NCBI GenBank assembly: GCA_937146645.1
Contig: CAKZRQ010000015.1
Coordinates: 124,001-188,000, forward strand
Direction: 5' to 3'
DNA: 64,000 nucleotides
From: an uncultured Cyclobacteriaceae bacterium
Lineage (GTDB): Bacteria > Bacteroidota > Bacteroidia > Cytophagales > Cyclobacteriaceae
Positions within the stretch are counted from its first letter, which is position 1. Each line of letters opens with the position of its first letter. Shown here one piece after another: positions 1 to 10,661 of the stretch. The position numbers and the translations under genes are program-made. The notes under the pieces are model-generated. The model had not been told where the DNA came from. It did not search any database and saw only the letters and a program-made list of their open reading frames with translations.

Positions 1-2729
1 TTTTTACCAAATATCTCAGCGAATTGATCTCTGAGCCTCAATGGATGCCTGAAGTGAAGACCATTGAGGAGGTTTTCTATGATTTGAAAGGGGAGAGACC
101 CACTGATGATCTCACCTTGATCTTTGAGCTTTATCGAATTTATTCCAGCCTTCAGGATGAAGAAGAGAGCTTTGAGAAATTCTATTTCTGGGGGGAGATT
201 ATTCTTAAAGATTTCAATGATATCGATCAATTCCTCGCGGATGCAAATCGGGTGTATGAAAACCTTGCAGACCAGAAGATTTTGGAATCAGATTTAAGCT
301 TTTTGACCGATGATCAGAGAGATTTGATTTCCCAGTTTTGGAAGTCATTTGATCAACAAAGTGAGGATGAACAGCAGAGATTTCTTCGATTTTGGGAGAT
401 TTTGAGCTCGCTTTATGAGAAGTTTCAAGCTAGCCTTGAGACCCTTGGTATGAGCTATGGGGGCCGTATTTATCGAGCTGTTGTTGAAAAATTGAACCAA
501 GTTCAAAAACCTAATAAACAGTTCTATTTCGTTGGTTTTAATGCATTTACGCTGGCTGAAGAAAAACTAATCAAGCATTTTGTTAAGGAGTTTGGGGCTG
601 AAATCTTTTGGGATCTGGATTCATATTATTTGGAAGATAAAAGACAGGAGGCTGGATTATTCTTCAGGGATTATCGAAGAGATCCAATTTTGGGTGAAAC
701 CTTCCCTGAGACTATTCCAGCTCGAATAAACAGTAAATCAGATAGCATAAATACCTATTCGTTACCCTTGAAAAGCAACCAGGCGAATTTGGTGGGAAAA
801 ATAGCTGAAGGGATAACTAAAAATGAGGCGCTTGAAGAAACGGTAATCATCTTACCAGATGAGCAGCTTTTATTTCCGGTTTTGCATTCGCTTCCTAAAG
901 AAATTGAGAAGTTGAATGTTACCATGGGTTATCCCATTCGAAATGCTCCGGTATTCTCTTTTCTGGATGCAGTTTTGGATTTACAGCGGTATTTATCTGA
1001 AAAGCAGGGTAAGGCTTTTTTCTATCATAAACCTGTCACCGATTTACTGGCTTTTTCCTATTTGAGAGCTGAAAATGAAGATTTTGTCAAGAAAACTCTT
1101 GAGAGCATAAAGCAGGAAAACCAGATTTCCATTCCAGCTGAAAACTTGAGTTCGGGCGGGCGAATGTTTGAATTGATTTTTAGGGAAGTGGCTGCTGATG
1201 AGCTGTTTACCTACTTGTCTGAGTTGATTGAGTATTTGGCTTCCTCACTTGAAAATGATCCTGTTCAGCGAAGCTATCTTTTTCAGGCCTTTAAGCAACT
1301 GACGAGAATTCAAGCCATTTTCAAAGACAATCAAAAGTCTGATATCAATAAGGATTTTTATCTCAAGATATTCAGAAAGCTGTTCAGAGAGCTCAAGCTA
1401 CCGTTTGATGGTGAGCCATTGGAAGGACTGCAGATTATGGGTGTTTTGGAATCCAGAAACCTTGATTTCAAAAGAGTAATTATATGCGACTTAAACGAAG
1501 GAAGTTTTCCTCCCGGAGGTGGAATTAACTCCATGATTCCATTCAATCTTCGAAGAGCATTTGGCCTTCCTGTTCAGGAACAGAATGATGCTATCTATGC
1601 CTATACTTTCTATCGCTTATTGCATAGGGCAGAAGAGGTACATTTGATCTACACTACCGCTTCCGATCAGGGGAAAGTAGGTGAAATGAGTCGCTTTGCG
1701 CAGCAAATGAAGGTAGAACTTGGAATTTCAGAAGCTTTACCTGTCTTGACTCCGGTGGATTTAACCCGAGGCAAGGAGATTCGAATACAGAAGTCGGAGG
1801 TGGTTCTGAATAAGCTGAGAAAGTATTATGTGGGTGAAGAAGGTGGCACGTCTTTCTCCGCCTCCGCTTTGAACACTTACCTGGACTGTAGGCTTAGGTT
1901 CTATCTGAGGTATGTGGCAGGATTAAAGGAAAAAGAAGAGGTGGTGAGTGAGATTGACCCTTCTACTTTTGGAACACTTTTGCACAATGCGATGGAGCTG
2001 CTTTATGCTAAGGAAGAAGGAGAGGAGTCAAGATTGGTCACTGCTCACGAAATCAAAAGACTTAAAGACATCATTCCAAATGCAGTTGAGGAAGCCATTC
2101 GAGAATTCTATCATCTGGATAAAGAGGAAGAGCTGGATTTATCCGGGCAATTGCAAATAGCCCGATCAGTGATTAGTAATTACATTAAAGCCATTCTGGA
2201 TTATGATGCTAAAAATGGAGACTTCAGAATTTTATCATTAGAAGGGGAGTATCAGGACGCTCTTGAAGTAGAAACCCGCGATGGGTTGAAGAAAGTAGGC
2301 CTTTCTGGCTTAATCGATAGGGTCGATGAAAAGGATGGGGTAATTCGGCTGATTGATTACAAGACCGGAAAAGATGAGAAGAAAGTTTCATCGATTCCTT
2401 CCCTTTTTGATCGGGATGATAAAGGTCGAAATAAGGCAGCTATGCAAACTTTGCTCTACGCAAAACTCTTCAAAGCTTCGAATACGACCGTAAGCAAGCC
2501 TCTGAAACCCGGTATTTATAATGTACGAGAGATTTATAATCCAGATTTTAATCCTTTTCTCACGATGGATAAAGAAGAAATTCCGATTTATGCCAGTGTT
2601 TCAGATGAATTTGAGGCAGGCTTGCATTCCCTGGTGTCTGAGATATTTGATTCTCAGAAGGATTTCGATCAGACCAAGGACGAGAAGAAATGTGAGTACT
2701 GTGCGTACAAAGAAATCTGCGGACGCTGA
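1..2729 (+). CDS. AddB/RecB-like PD-(D/E)XK nuclease with Fe-S cluster, 5'-truncated by the window
   Basis: The reading frame is open to the first base, so the gene begins upstream and only about the last 900 residues are visible. The C-terminal third holds a RecB-type nuclease: a GTLLHNAMELLY helix with the histidine, LIDRVDE with an acidic residue, and the catalytic IDYKTGK. One cysteine lies before the nuclease (YLDCRLRFYLRYV) and three lie at the very end (CEYCAYKEIC), the four-cysteine Fe-S cage known from AddB. The upstream part resembles an AddB-type helicase-like arm; no Walker A motif falls within the window. The likely role is double-strand break end processing with an AddA/RecB partner, expected just upstream. 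Its stop codon abuts the stop codon of the convergent next gene. Confidence 0.85.
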   Translation, partial: FTKYLSELISEPQWMPEVKTIEEVFYDLKGERPTDDLTLIFELYRIYSSLQDEEESFEKFYFWGEIILKDFNDIDQFLADANRVYENLADQKILESDLSFLTDDQRDLISQFWKSFDQQSEDEQQRFLRFWEILSSLYEKFQASLETLGMSYGGRIYRAVVEKLNQVQKPNKQFYFVGFNAFTLAEEKLIKHFVKEFGAEIFWDLDSYYLEDKRQEAGLFFRDYRRDPILGETFPETIPARINSKSDSINTYSLPLKSNQANLVGKIAEGITKNEALEETVIILPDEQLLFPVLHSLPKEIEKLNVTMGYPIRNAPVFSFLDAVLDLQRYLSEKQGKAFFYHKPVTDLLAFSYLRAENEDFVKKTLESIKQENQISIPAENLSSGGRMFELIFREVAADELFTYLSELIEYLASSLENDPVQRSYLFQAFKQLTRIQAIFKDNQKSDINKDFYLKIFRKLFRELKLPFDGEPLEGLQIMGVLESRNLDFKRVIICDLNEGSFPPGGGINSMIPFNLRRAFGLPVQEQNDAIYAYTFYRLLHRAEEVHLIYTTASDQGKVGEMSRFAQQMKVELGISEALPVLTPVDLTRGKEIRIQKSEVVLNKLRKYYVGEEGGTSFSASALNTYLDCRLRFYLRYVAGLKEKEEVVSEIDPSTFGTLLHNAMELLYAKEEGEESRLVTAHEIKRLKDIIPNAVEEAIREFYHLDKEEELDLSGQLQIARSVISNYIKAILDYDAKNGDFRILSLEGEYQDALEVETRDGLKKVGLSGLIDRVDEKDGVIRLIDYKTGKDEKKVSSIPSLFDRDDKGRNKAAMQTLLYAKLFKASNTTVSKPLKPGIYNVREIYNPDFNPFLTMDKEEIPIYASVSDEFEAGLHSLVSEIFDSQKDFDQTKDEKKCEYCAYKEICGR

Positions 2730-3182
2730 TTACATTTCTACCTTTTGGACTTTCTCATGCATTTCCAGCATCAGTGCCAAAGCGGCTGAACCATACCATT
2801 CCTTCAATTCCATTTTTAATACGCCGGCTTTTATAGCAGGATCAGTCTTGGTGAGTTCCTCAGCTTCCTCAATCGAGCTCACGTCAAAAAAGAATAAACC
2901 GCGCAAATCTTCATTACCGAAAAAGGGTCCTGCCAAGACCATCTTTCCAGCCTCAGCCAGTCTTCCTATATTCGCCATGTGCCCGGCTTGAAGATCTGAT
3001 CTTTCCTGTTCAGAGTATTCTTCGACTTTATCCCCACGATATAAAAAGGCAATCACAAACTTCTTCATTCCGTAGTCATCCGCACCAACTTTTTCAGCTA
3101 GTTCCGCATCATATTTTTCTTGCGCGATGGCACAAAAACTAAGACTAAAAATCAAGCAAAGGAAGGCAAAAATCTTCTTCAT
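2730..3182 (-). CDS. Secreted YciI-family protein
   Basis: This is a 150-residue protein if it starts at the ATG that gives MKKIFAFLCLIFSLSFCAIAQ, a clear Sec signal peptide cut after AQ. A longer in-frame start 24 bases upstream would put a hydrophilic stretch before the signal and is disfavoured. The mature part has the YciI-like ferredoxin fold signature: FVIAFLYRGD, then HMANIGRLAEAGKMVLAGPF, then a terminal acidic/hydrophobic helix with the usual DPAIKAGVLKMELKEWYG segment. YciI-like domains have no settled activity, and a periplasmic version is common in Bacteroidota. No partner gene adjoins it. The gene is convergent with the nuclease gene, with no base between the two stop codons. Confidence 0.75.
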   Translation of the reverse strand: MKKIFAFLCLIFSLSFCAIAQEKYDAELAEKVGADDYGMKKFVIAFLYRGDKVEEYSEQERSDLQAGHMANIGRLAEAGKMVLAGPFFGNEDLRGLFFFDVSSIEEAEELTKTDPAIKAGVLKMELKEWYGSAALALMLEMHEKVQKVEM

Positions 3183-4030
3183 GTTTTCTGGGTTTTGTTG
3201 GGACATAAAAGGTATAAAAAATGAATTGAAATTCGGGCGAATACAATTTCTGATCTGTAGGATTTACTTGTATTGAAATTCTTGAAATTGAAAATTCGTG
3301 TAGGGTAGGAGAGTGAAATCAGAAAAAAGTCTGGCCTTAATTTTGCCATAATTTGATTGAAGAGTTGATAAGCAATTCTTGTTTTTTGAAATAGAGGGAT
3401 GGGCAAAGTTGGAAAGGCAAAGTGGAAATTTACCTTTCTCCTGAAATCAAAAAAGGCGCCTAATGCCTTGAGAATTATTTGAGTTATTAGAGTGGAGTTG
3501 TCATTCACAAATTACTCTTTTCTCTACCACCATTAGCTTAAAATTGCCCCGTTTAGCTCGAATATTTTTAGTTTTCTCGCTAAAGTCATTGGGTATTAAA
3601 TTGATAATTTTTATACTCGAAAATGATTTCAATAAGATATTATAACTAGTTGATATAAAATTATTTATAATACTTTTAGGTATCCCATAATTAGCTTTGT
3701 CTAAAAAAATTAGATTAATCTAAAAATAGTCTACAGACTAATTCTAAGCCAATTTTCAGATAATCCCCTTAAAAAGTTTTTTGACTAGATTCCTTTCGGA
3801 TGAATTTGATGTTTGGATTCTAGTATGGTTTCTAATTTTAGGTCTCCATAATCAAATTGACCTCTTATATAAATGGAAAAGTTTCCGGGCTCTCTTGGTC
3901 AAAAGAGCTTTCAATAATTTCTCTTTTTTAAACAGTAAGATTGTTAAGAACCTTTAGGGAATATCTATCTGAGAAACTTGCTTTAAAGCATCTGAGTTTT
4001 TTCCTTACTTTTACATTTCAAGCAAAATGA
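3183..4030. other. 848-base AT-rich non-coding stretch
   Basis: No convincing gene is seen. The only sizeable frame (3179-3508, minus) has an F/I/L/N-rich composition typical of AT-rich non-coding DNA and overlaps the YciI start. The stretch contains two adjacent perfect palindromes (3710-3723 and 3727-3740) and ends with a possible -7 box TACTTTTA at 4006-4013, 17 bases before the mlaE start codon. The remainder shows no RNA gene or repeat that I can recognise. Confidence 0.5.
3710..3740. promoter_or_regulatory. Paired palindromes in the mla upstream region
   Basis: TTAGATTAATCTAA (3710-3723) is a perfect 14-base palindrome. Three bases later TAGTCT-AC-AGACTA (3727-3740) is a perfect 6+2+6 inverted repeat. 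They lie 290 bases upstream of mlaE in DNA without a gene. They could be operators or an RNA fold, but in AT-rich DNA the first could be chance. Confidence 0.3.
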
Positions 4031-4828
4031 ATGGCTGAAGATAAAGACGATAAGAAACCATTTCTGTCGAAAAAAATAGATAAGTTTTTCACGGGTTTAG
4101 CCAGTGCCTATCGATTCGTTTTACGATTTTTCAAGGAGGTATTTGTGCCTCCTTATGAGTTCAAAGAAGTAGTCCAGCAGTGCTACAGAATCGGAGTGGA
4201 ATCCTTGCCTTTGATTTCTCTTACTGGCTTCATTGTTGGGATAGTTTTTACCAATCAATCCAGACCTTCTCTTGAAGAATTTGGTGCTTCTTCTTGGTTG
4301 CCTTCTTTGATTTCTATAGCGGTGGTAAGAGCAATGGGGCCTTTGGTTACCGCACTTATTGCAGCCGGTAAAGTGGGATCAAGTATCGGTGCTGAGATAG
4401 GTTCGATGAAGGTAACTGAGCAGATCGATGCGATGGAAGTTTCAGCGACCAATCCATTTAAGTTTTTGGTCGTGTCTCGGGTTCTGGCAACCACCTTCAT
4501 GATTCCATTGCTCGTGATGTACACTGACTTTGTGGCTTTGATGGGATCTTTCCTAAGTGTGAATTCCAAAGAGTTGGTGAGTATGTCCACATTCTTTGTG
4601 CAGGTTTTTGAGTCCATCTCCTTCCTTGACATCTTTTCTTCGGTATTAAAATCCTTGTTATTTGGCTTCACCATAGGTATGGTTGGCTGCTATAAAGGCT
4701 ATAATTCATCCAAAGGAACAGAAGGAGTGGGTAGGGCTGCTAATTCAGCAGTAGTGATTTCTATGTTTTTGATTTTCATTGAGGAGCTACTGGCTCTTCA
4801 GATTGTAAATGCGATACGGACATGGTAG
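4031..4828 (+). CDS. mlaE: MlaE-type ABC transporter permease
   Basis: This 265-residue protein is the inner-membrane permease of a phospholipid (MCE) transporter. After a basic amphipathic N-terminus it shows the MlaE fold: ISLTGFIVGIVFTNQSRPSLEEFG, VVRAMGPLVTALIAAGKVGSSIGAEIGSMKV, EQIDAMEVSATNPFKFLVVSRVLA, and membrane helices near the C-terminus. The AGKVGSSIGAEIG/EQIDA segment is the family hallmark that contacts the ATPase. It overlaps the next gene by 7 bases, so it forms a translationally coupled operon with the ATPase and the MCE subunit. The -7-like box TACTTTTA at 4006 may drive it. Role: lipid asymmetry or outer-membrane lipid trafficking, inferred from the family. Confidence 0.92.
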   Translation: MAEDKDDKKPFLSKKIDKFFTGLASAYRFVLRFFKEVFVPPYEFKEVVQQCYRIGVESLPLISLTGFIVGIVFTNQSRPSLEEFGASSWLPSLISIAVVRAMGPLVTALIAAGKVGSSIGAEIGSMKVTEQIDAMEVSATNPFKFLVVSRVLATTFMIPLLVMYTDFVALMGSFLSVNSKELVSMSTFFVQVFESISFLDIFSSVLKSLLFGFTIGMVGCYKGYNSSKGTEGVGRAANSAVVISMFLIFIEELLALQIVNAIRTW

Positions 4829-5583
4829 AGACTGAAGAAAAAGTAGTCGAGGTTAAAAATCTTTTCAAATCTTTTGGGGACTTGAAGGTGCTTCAGGGCG
4901 TTGATCTTGACCTATATAAGGGTGAAAACCTTGTGGTGCTAGGAAAATCAGGATCTGGAAAGTCTGTTCTCATTAAAATCATGGTTGGTCTTCTCAAGCA
5001 AGATTCCGGTTCCATGATGGTTTTGGGTGAGGATGTAGCCAATCTTGGGGTGAAGGCACTAAACGAGCTTAGATTAAATATTGGTTTCTCTTTTCAAAAT
5101 TCAGCTTTGTATGACAGTATGACTGTAAGGGAGAATATGGAGTTTCCATTGGTGAGGAATGTAAAGAATCTGACCAAGAAAGAGATTACCATGAAAATCG
5201 AGGAACTCTTAGATAGTGTGGGGCTCCCGCAAAGCATTGATCAGATGCCGTCTGAGTTGTCTGGAGGACAGAAAAAGCGAATTGGTGTGGCCAGGACCTT
5301 GATTTTGGAGCCCGAGATTATGCTTTACGATGAACCCACAGCTGGTTTGGATCCTATTACTTGCATAGACATTAACAATCTGATTGTACAAATCAGAGAA
5401 CAATACAATACTTCTTCAATCGTGATTACACACGATCTTACCTGTGCGAAGATGACGGGAGATCGGCAAGCTGTACTCCTGGATGGCCAATTCAAGGCCA
5501 AGGGATCATTTGAGGAAGTTTTTGCTGGGGCTGAAGACCAGCGAGTTAAATCATTCTACGATTATAATTTCATTAATTCATGA
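4822..5583 (+). CDS. mlaF: MlaF-type ABC transporter ATPase
   Basis: This is a 253-residue ATPase. Walker A is GKSGSGKS at residues 41-48, the signature is LSGGQKKR near residue 146, and Walker B runs into the D-loop as IMLYDEPTAGLDP near residue 166. The Q-loop region reads GFSFQNSALYDSMTVRENMEFPL, typical of MlaF. The C-terminal switch histidine is in VITHDLTCA. It overlaps mlaE by 7 bases and the MCE gene by 4 (ATGA), so the three proteins are likely made in fixed ratio. It energises lipid movement by the MlaE-MlaD complex. The STAS subunit MlaB is not encoded alongside. Confidence 0.93.
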   Translation: MVETEEKVVEVKNLFKSFGDLKVLQGVDLDLYKGENLVVLGKSGSGKSVLIKIMVGLLKQDSGSMMVLGEDVANLGVKALNELRLNIGFSFQNSALYDSMTVRENMEFPLVRNVKNLTKKEITMKIEELLDSVGLPQSIDQMPSELSGGQKKRIGVARTLILEPEIMLYDEPTAGLDPITCIDINNLIVQIREQYNTSSIVITHDLTCAKMTGDRQAVLLDGQFKAKGSFEEVFAGAEDQRVKSFYDYNFINS

Positions 5584-6557
5584 AAGCTGAAAATAAAAGA
5601 TCTGTCATCGTAGGGATATTTGTATTCCTGGGTATTGCCATTTTGGTCACGGGTATCCTGACTCTGGGAGGACAGCAGAAGAAATTTGTAAAAGCGATTG
5701 AGCTCAGAGCAGTTTTCGACGATATCGGAGGTTTGCAGACAGGTAACAACATTTGGTTTTCCGGGGTAAAGATCGGAACTGTCAAAAAGATCAATTTCTA
5801 CGGAGACTCTCAGGTGGAGATTCTTATGAATGTGGAGGAAGAAGTAGTGGAGTTTATTCGGAAGGATTCCAAAGCCACTTTAAGCTCTGACGGTCTAATT
5901 GGTAATAAAATCATCGTAATCTATGGAGGAACGACCAATGCCCCTCCTGTAGAGAATGGGGATCGACTGGAGGCTGTCATGCCATTGGATACGGATAAAA
6001 TGATGGAGACCCTTCAGACGAATAATGAGAATTTGGTAGATATAACAGCGGATTTAAAGGTTTTGACGGGTAAGTTGGCAGATGGGGAAGGAATCGTTGG
6101 TGCGGTGATGACTGATTCTCTGCTTGCTGAGAACTTCAGAAAAATCTTGAATAACCTGACTATTGCTTCGGAGAATAGCAATCGAATGCTCGCAGATCTG
6201 AATGAATTCACGGCAAAAATCAATCAGGAAGGAAACCTCTTTAATGATTTGGTAACGGATACGGTTATGGTTCAGCAAATCAAAGAAACCATGAATACCC
6301 TTCAAGCTACCGCTGAGAATACTGAGGAAATGACTGAGGAGCTGAAAGGAATTACAGATAAATTCAACTCAGGTGATAATGCAATGGGCGTTTTGCTAAA
6401 TGACCCGCAGTTCGCTGAAGACCTTAAAAGCTTTATGGTCAACACAGATTCAGCTACTTATAATCTGAATAAAGGACTTGAGGCTTTACCTTATACCTGG
6501 CCATTTAGGAAAGGTTTTAAGAAGAAAGCCAAAGAAGAAGCGAAGCAGAACAACTAA
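5580..6557 (+). CDS. mlaD: MlaD-type MCE-domain protein
   Basis: This 325-residue protein has one N-terminal membrane helix (VGIFVFLGIAILVTGILTLGG) and a single MCE domain at about residues 37-115, with FDDIGGLQTGNNIWFSGVKIG and the DGLIGNKII strand. A long helical, asparagine/threonine-rich C-terminal region with repeated TAENTEEM/LTGKLADGEG-like segments follows and ends in a lysine-rich tail. In MCE proteins the domain forms a hexameric ring carrying lipids through the periplasm, and the helical extension could form a needle-like barrel. It starts with ATGA overlapping the ATPase stop. MlaC and MlaA are absent here, so this resembles the minimal Bacteroidota arrangement. Confidence 0.9.
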   Translation: MKAENKRSVIVGIFVFLGIAILVTGILTLGGQQKKFVKAIELRAVFDDIGGLQTGNNIWFSGVKIGTVKKINFYGDSQVEILMNVEEEVVEFIRKDSKATLSSDGLIGNKIIVIYGGTTNAPPVENGDRLEAVMPLDTDKMMETLQTNNENLVDITADLKVLTGKLADGEGIVGAVMTDSLLAENFRKILNNLTIASENSNRMLADLNEFTAKINQEGNLFNDLVTDTVMVQQIKETMNTLQATAENTEEMTEELKGITDKFNSGDNAMGVLLNDPQFAEDLKSFMVNTDSATYNLNKGLEALPYTWPFRKGFKKKAKEEAKQNN

Positions 6558-6563
6558 TTTGAA

Positions 6564-6587
6564 GCCATCTCGAGGGATGGCTTTTTT
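6564..6587. terminator. Intrinsic terminator between mlaD and the convergent fusion gene
   Basis: GCCATC (6564-6569) pairs with GATGGC (6576-6581), followed by six T. The T-run contains the stop codon of the convergent gene. It ends the mla operon; the minus-strand side lacks an equivalent T-run. Confidence 0.75.
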
Positions 6588-8850
6588 ATTGGGCTTTTAG
6601 AATTGAATCCATCGTTTCTACCACTCTCTCAGCGTTTTTCCTGCTAAAGCAAAGCGGTGGCTTGGTCTTAAGCACATTATCATTTGGTCCATCAGTGCTT
6701 ATCAAAATGTTTTGATCACGGAGTCCATTCTTTATGATTGAAGCTAATTTTTGATTAGGATTTTTACTTCCAGGCTCAACGATTTCAACCCCTATGAAGA
6801 GGCCTGACCCCCTAACATCGCCTATGCTCGGATGCTCCTTAGCCAATTCCCGGAACAGATCCATGTAATAGTCACCTACGTTTTTGGCATTTTGCTGAAG
6901 TCCTTCTTCTTCGATTACGTCCAGAACTGATTGGCCAATGGCGCAGCTTACTGGGTTGCCTCCAAATGAGCTAAAGAATTCTATTCCCTGCTCAAAAGAT
7001 TCGGAGATTTCTTGAGTACAAATTACTGCCCCTAAAGGATGTCCATTGCCTATAGGCTTTCCCAGAACTACCATATCTGGAATTACATCCTGGGCTTCGT
7101 AGCCCCAAAAATGGTCTCCAGTCCTTCCGAATCCAGTCTGCACTTCATCACTAATGCAGATGCCTCCTTGGGCTCGAACAGCCGGATAAAGTTCCTTCAA
7201 ATACCCCGGAGCCAATGGGACTTGCCCTCCACATCCGACAATCGGCTCTGTGATAAAAGCAGCAATTTGCTCTTGAAGCACCTCAATTTCCTGAATGGCA
7301 TCATTGGCGTATAGCTTTCCTGCAGTTTCAAGGTCAGAATACTTACCTAAATAGGTATCTGGAATGGTGGTTTTGAAGATATGACTTTCCTGACCTGGTC
7401 CTTTTGGGTTGGAGAATTTGTAATCACTGACTTCAATCCCGATTTGGGTATTTCCGTGATAGCCATGTTCCATAACCAAAATATTTTTCCTGCCTGTGTG
7501 TTTTTGGGCAAGCCTTATGGCAAGATCACTGGCGGCGGAGCCAGAATTCACGAAATACACCCTGTTCAGCTTTTCCGGGAATTTGGCTAATAACCTTTCT
7601 GCATATTCCGGTAAAAGATCGTAAAGGTATCGTGTATTCGTGTTGAGTTTAGCCATTTGTCGCTGGCCTGCTTCGACCACCTTTGGGTGACAATGGCCAA
7701 CGTGAGGAATATTATTGTATGCATCCAGCACCGTTTGACCATCATGAGTGTACAAATATTGAAAAGCCGAACTGACAAAACTCAAAGGCTTATTGTAGCT
7801 AACAGAGAGGATTTTACTCAAAGAATTATGCCTGCGATTCAGTTGGCTTTCGATCGATTCCGTTTTTTTTGAATGGAATCCTATCGCTTTTTTAAAATGC
7901 TGAGTGACCCCTTCAGGAGATAAGGCTATCCATTTTTCAAGAGTTGCTATGGCAAATTTTTCACTGTAGTTGGCATACTCATTTTCTGGGTCTATGACCT
8001 TTGACTCAGCGGATTTACAAATGCTGGTGCAAAGTCTGGCTGCAATGAGGTAGTACAATAACTCGATCTCAGCTTCACTAATCAGTCTGATTTTATGATA
8101 TGCTGCTAAGAAATCATTGGCCCAATCCAATGGTTGTTCTTTATCATAGACCAAATAAGTCAAAGCAATGGCTATCTCACAAACAACGGGTGCATAACAA
8201 GCATCTCCAAAATCAATAATTGAGATTCGAGAGCCTTTGATCAAGATATTCCACTCATTTGGATCTCCATGAATGAGCTGAGCTGGAAGTGAGTGTAGTT
8301 TTGCGAGTGCATTTTCTTCGAACTGCAGAAAAAAATGTCTAACAAGCCTTGCTTGGTTTGGGTCTTCAATCTTCTCAACCAATCTTTTTACCCCAATAAA
8401 ATTCATCAAATTCCAATCTGAATTTTTTGCTTTGTGAGGGTAGGAATTTATACTTGAAAGAGTCAGGTCCAGATTAGCCAGATAGCTTCCCAAATCAGAT
8501 AATTGAGCTTTGTCTGGAGGGACTTCGCCTAAAAATTTACCTTCTAAAAAAGTCAATATGCGGGCGATCACCTTAACGCCTGAAAGTTCGAAAGCTTTTA
8601 CGTAATCTCGACTTTTCCAGGGAATTGGCTCAGAGCATCTGAAATCCCCTTTTTTAGCTAGCTCTAATAAAATCTTACTTTCTTCTTGAAGAAGATCTAG
8701 GGTTTCCTGATGGAAGGGATAGGTTTTAAGCACGTACGTTTTGCCCTTGGTCTCCAAGCGGTAATTCCTATTTGCATATCCATCCAGCCTTTGGATATTT
8801 CCGGCTTCTGGATGAAATTCTTTCTGCAATAAATCGAGGACTTCCTTCAT
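6586..8850 (-). CDS. Kinase (APH family)-class III aminotransferase fusion
   Basis: This is a 754-residue two-domain enzyme. Residues 1-330 are an aminoglycoside-phosphotransferase-like kinase with the Brenner motif HGDPNEWN (194-201) and metal-binding DFGD (213-216). Residues 340-754 are a class III PLP transaminase fold with the cofactor lysine K598 in GKPIGNGHPLGAV, NSGSAASDLA for the phosphate cup, and ISDEVQTGFGRTG. The aminotransferase half resembles ethanolamine-phosphate phospho-lyase and related 5-phosphohydroxylysine lyases. The fusion suggests that the first domain phosphorylates an amino alcohol or hydroxy-amino acid and the second eliminates phosphate. That reading is inference. 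Longer homologues carry a peptidase domain between the two, which is absent here. Confidence 0.85.
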   Translation of the reverse strand: MKEVLDLLQKEFHPEAGNIQRLDGYANRNYRLETKGKTYVLKTYPFHQETLDLLQEESKILLELAKKGDFRCSEPIPWKSRDYVKAFELSGVKVIARILTFLEGKFLGEVPPDKAQLSDLGSYLANLDLTLSSINSYPHKAKNSDWNLMNFIGVKRLVEKIEDPNQARLVRHFFLQFEENALAKLHSLPAQLIHGDPNEWNILIKGSRISIIDFGDACYAPVVCEIAIALTYLVYDKEQPLDWANDFLAAYHKIRLISEAEIELLYYLIAARLCTSICKSAESKVIDPENEYANYSEKFAIATLEKWIALSPEGVTQHFKKAIGFHSKKTESIESQLNRRHNSLSKILSVSYNKPLSFVSSAFQYLYTHDGQTVLDAYNNIPHVGHCHPKVVEAGQRQMAKLNTNTRYLYDLLPEYAERLLAKFPEKLNRVYFVNSGSAASDLAIRLAQKHTGRKNILVMEHGYHGNTQIGIEVSDYKFSNPKGPGQESHIFKTTIPDTYLGKYSDLETAGKLYANDAIQEIEVLQEQIAAFITEPIVGCGGQVPLAPGYLKELYPAVRAQGGICISDEVQTGFGRTGDHFWGYEAQDVIPDMVVLGKPIGNGHPLGAVICTQEISESFEQGIEFFSSFGGNPVSCAIGQSVLDVIEEEGLQQNAKNVGDYYMDLFRELAKEHPSIGDVRGSGLFIGVEIVEPGSKNPNQKLASIIKNGLRDQNILISTDGPNDNVLKTKPPLCFSRKNAERVVETMDSILKAQ

Positions 8851-8928
8851 TTCTTTCCGATCTTTCTGTTGAATTTCAAATTAACCATGTAGGTCCCAAA
8901 ATCAGGGCTGTTATCTTTTCTGGCCACT

Positions 8929-8957
8929 TTTGAATGCACATAATAATTCTATTTTTG
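8929..8957 (+). promoter_or_regulatory. Bacteroidota-type promoter of pgi
   Basis: TTTG (8929-8932), 17 bases, then TATTTTTG (8950-8957): an exact match to the phylum consensus TTTG-N17-TAnnTTTG. The predicted start is near 8964, about 18 bases before the pgi ATG. Confidence 0.75.
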
Positions 8958-8981
8958 TGAAAATCGACTGAAACCTATTAA

Positions 8982-10637
<1,656 letters not shown>

Positions 10638-10661
10638 GTTCAAATTCTTAATTTCCATTCG

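Noticed and set aside
3179..3508. A 109-codon minus-strand frame upstream of the YciI-like gene
   Set aside because: It overlaps the YciI signal peptide in another frame, has AT-driven F/I/N/K-rich composition and no recognisable domain or promoter.
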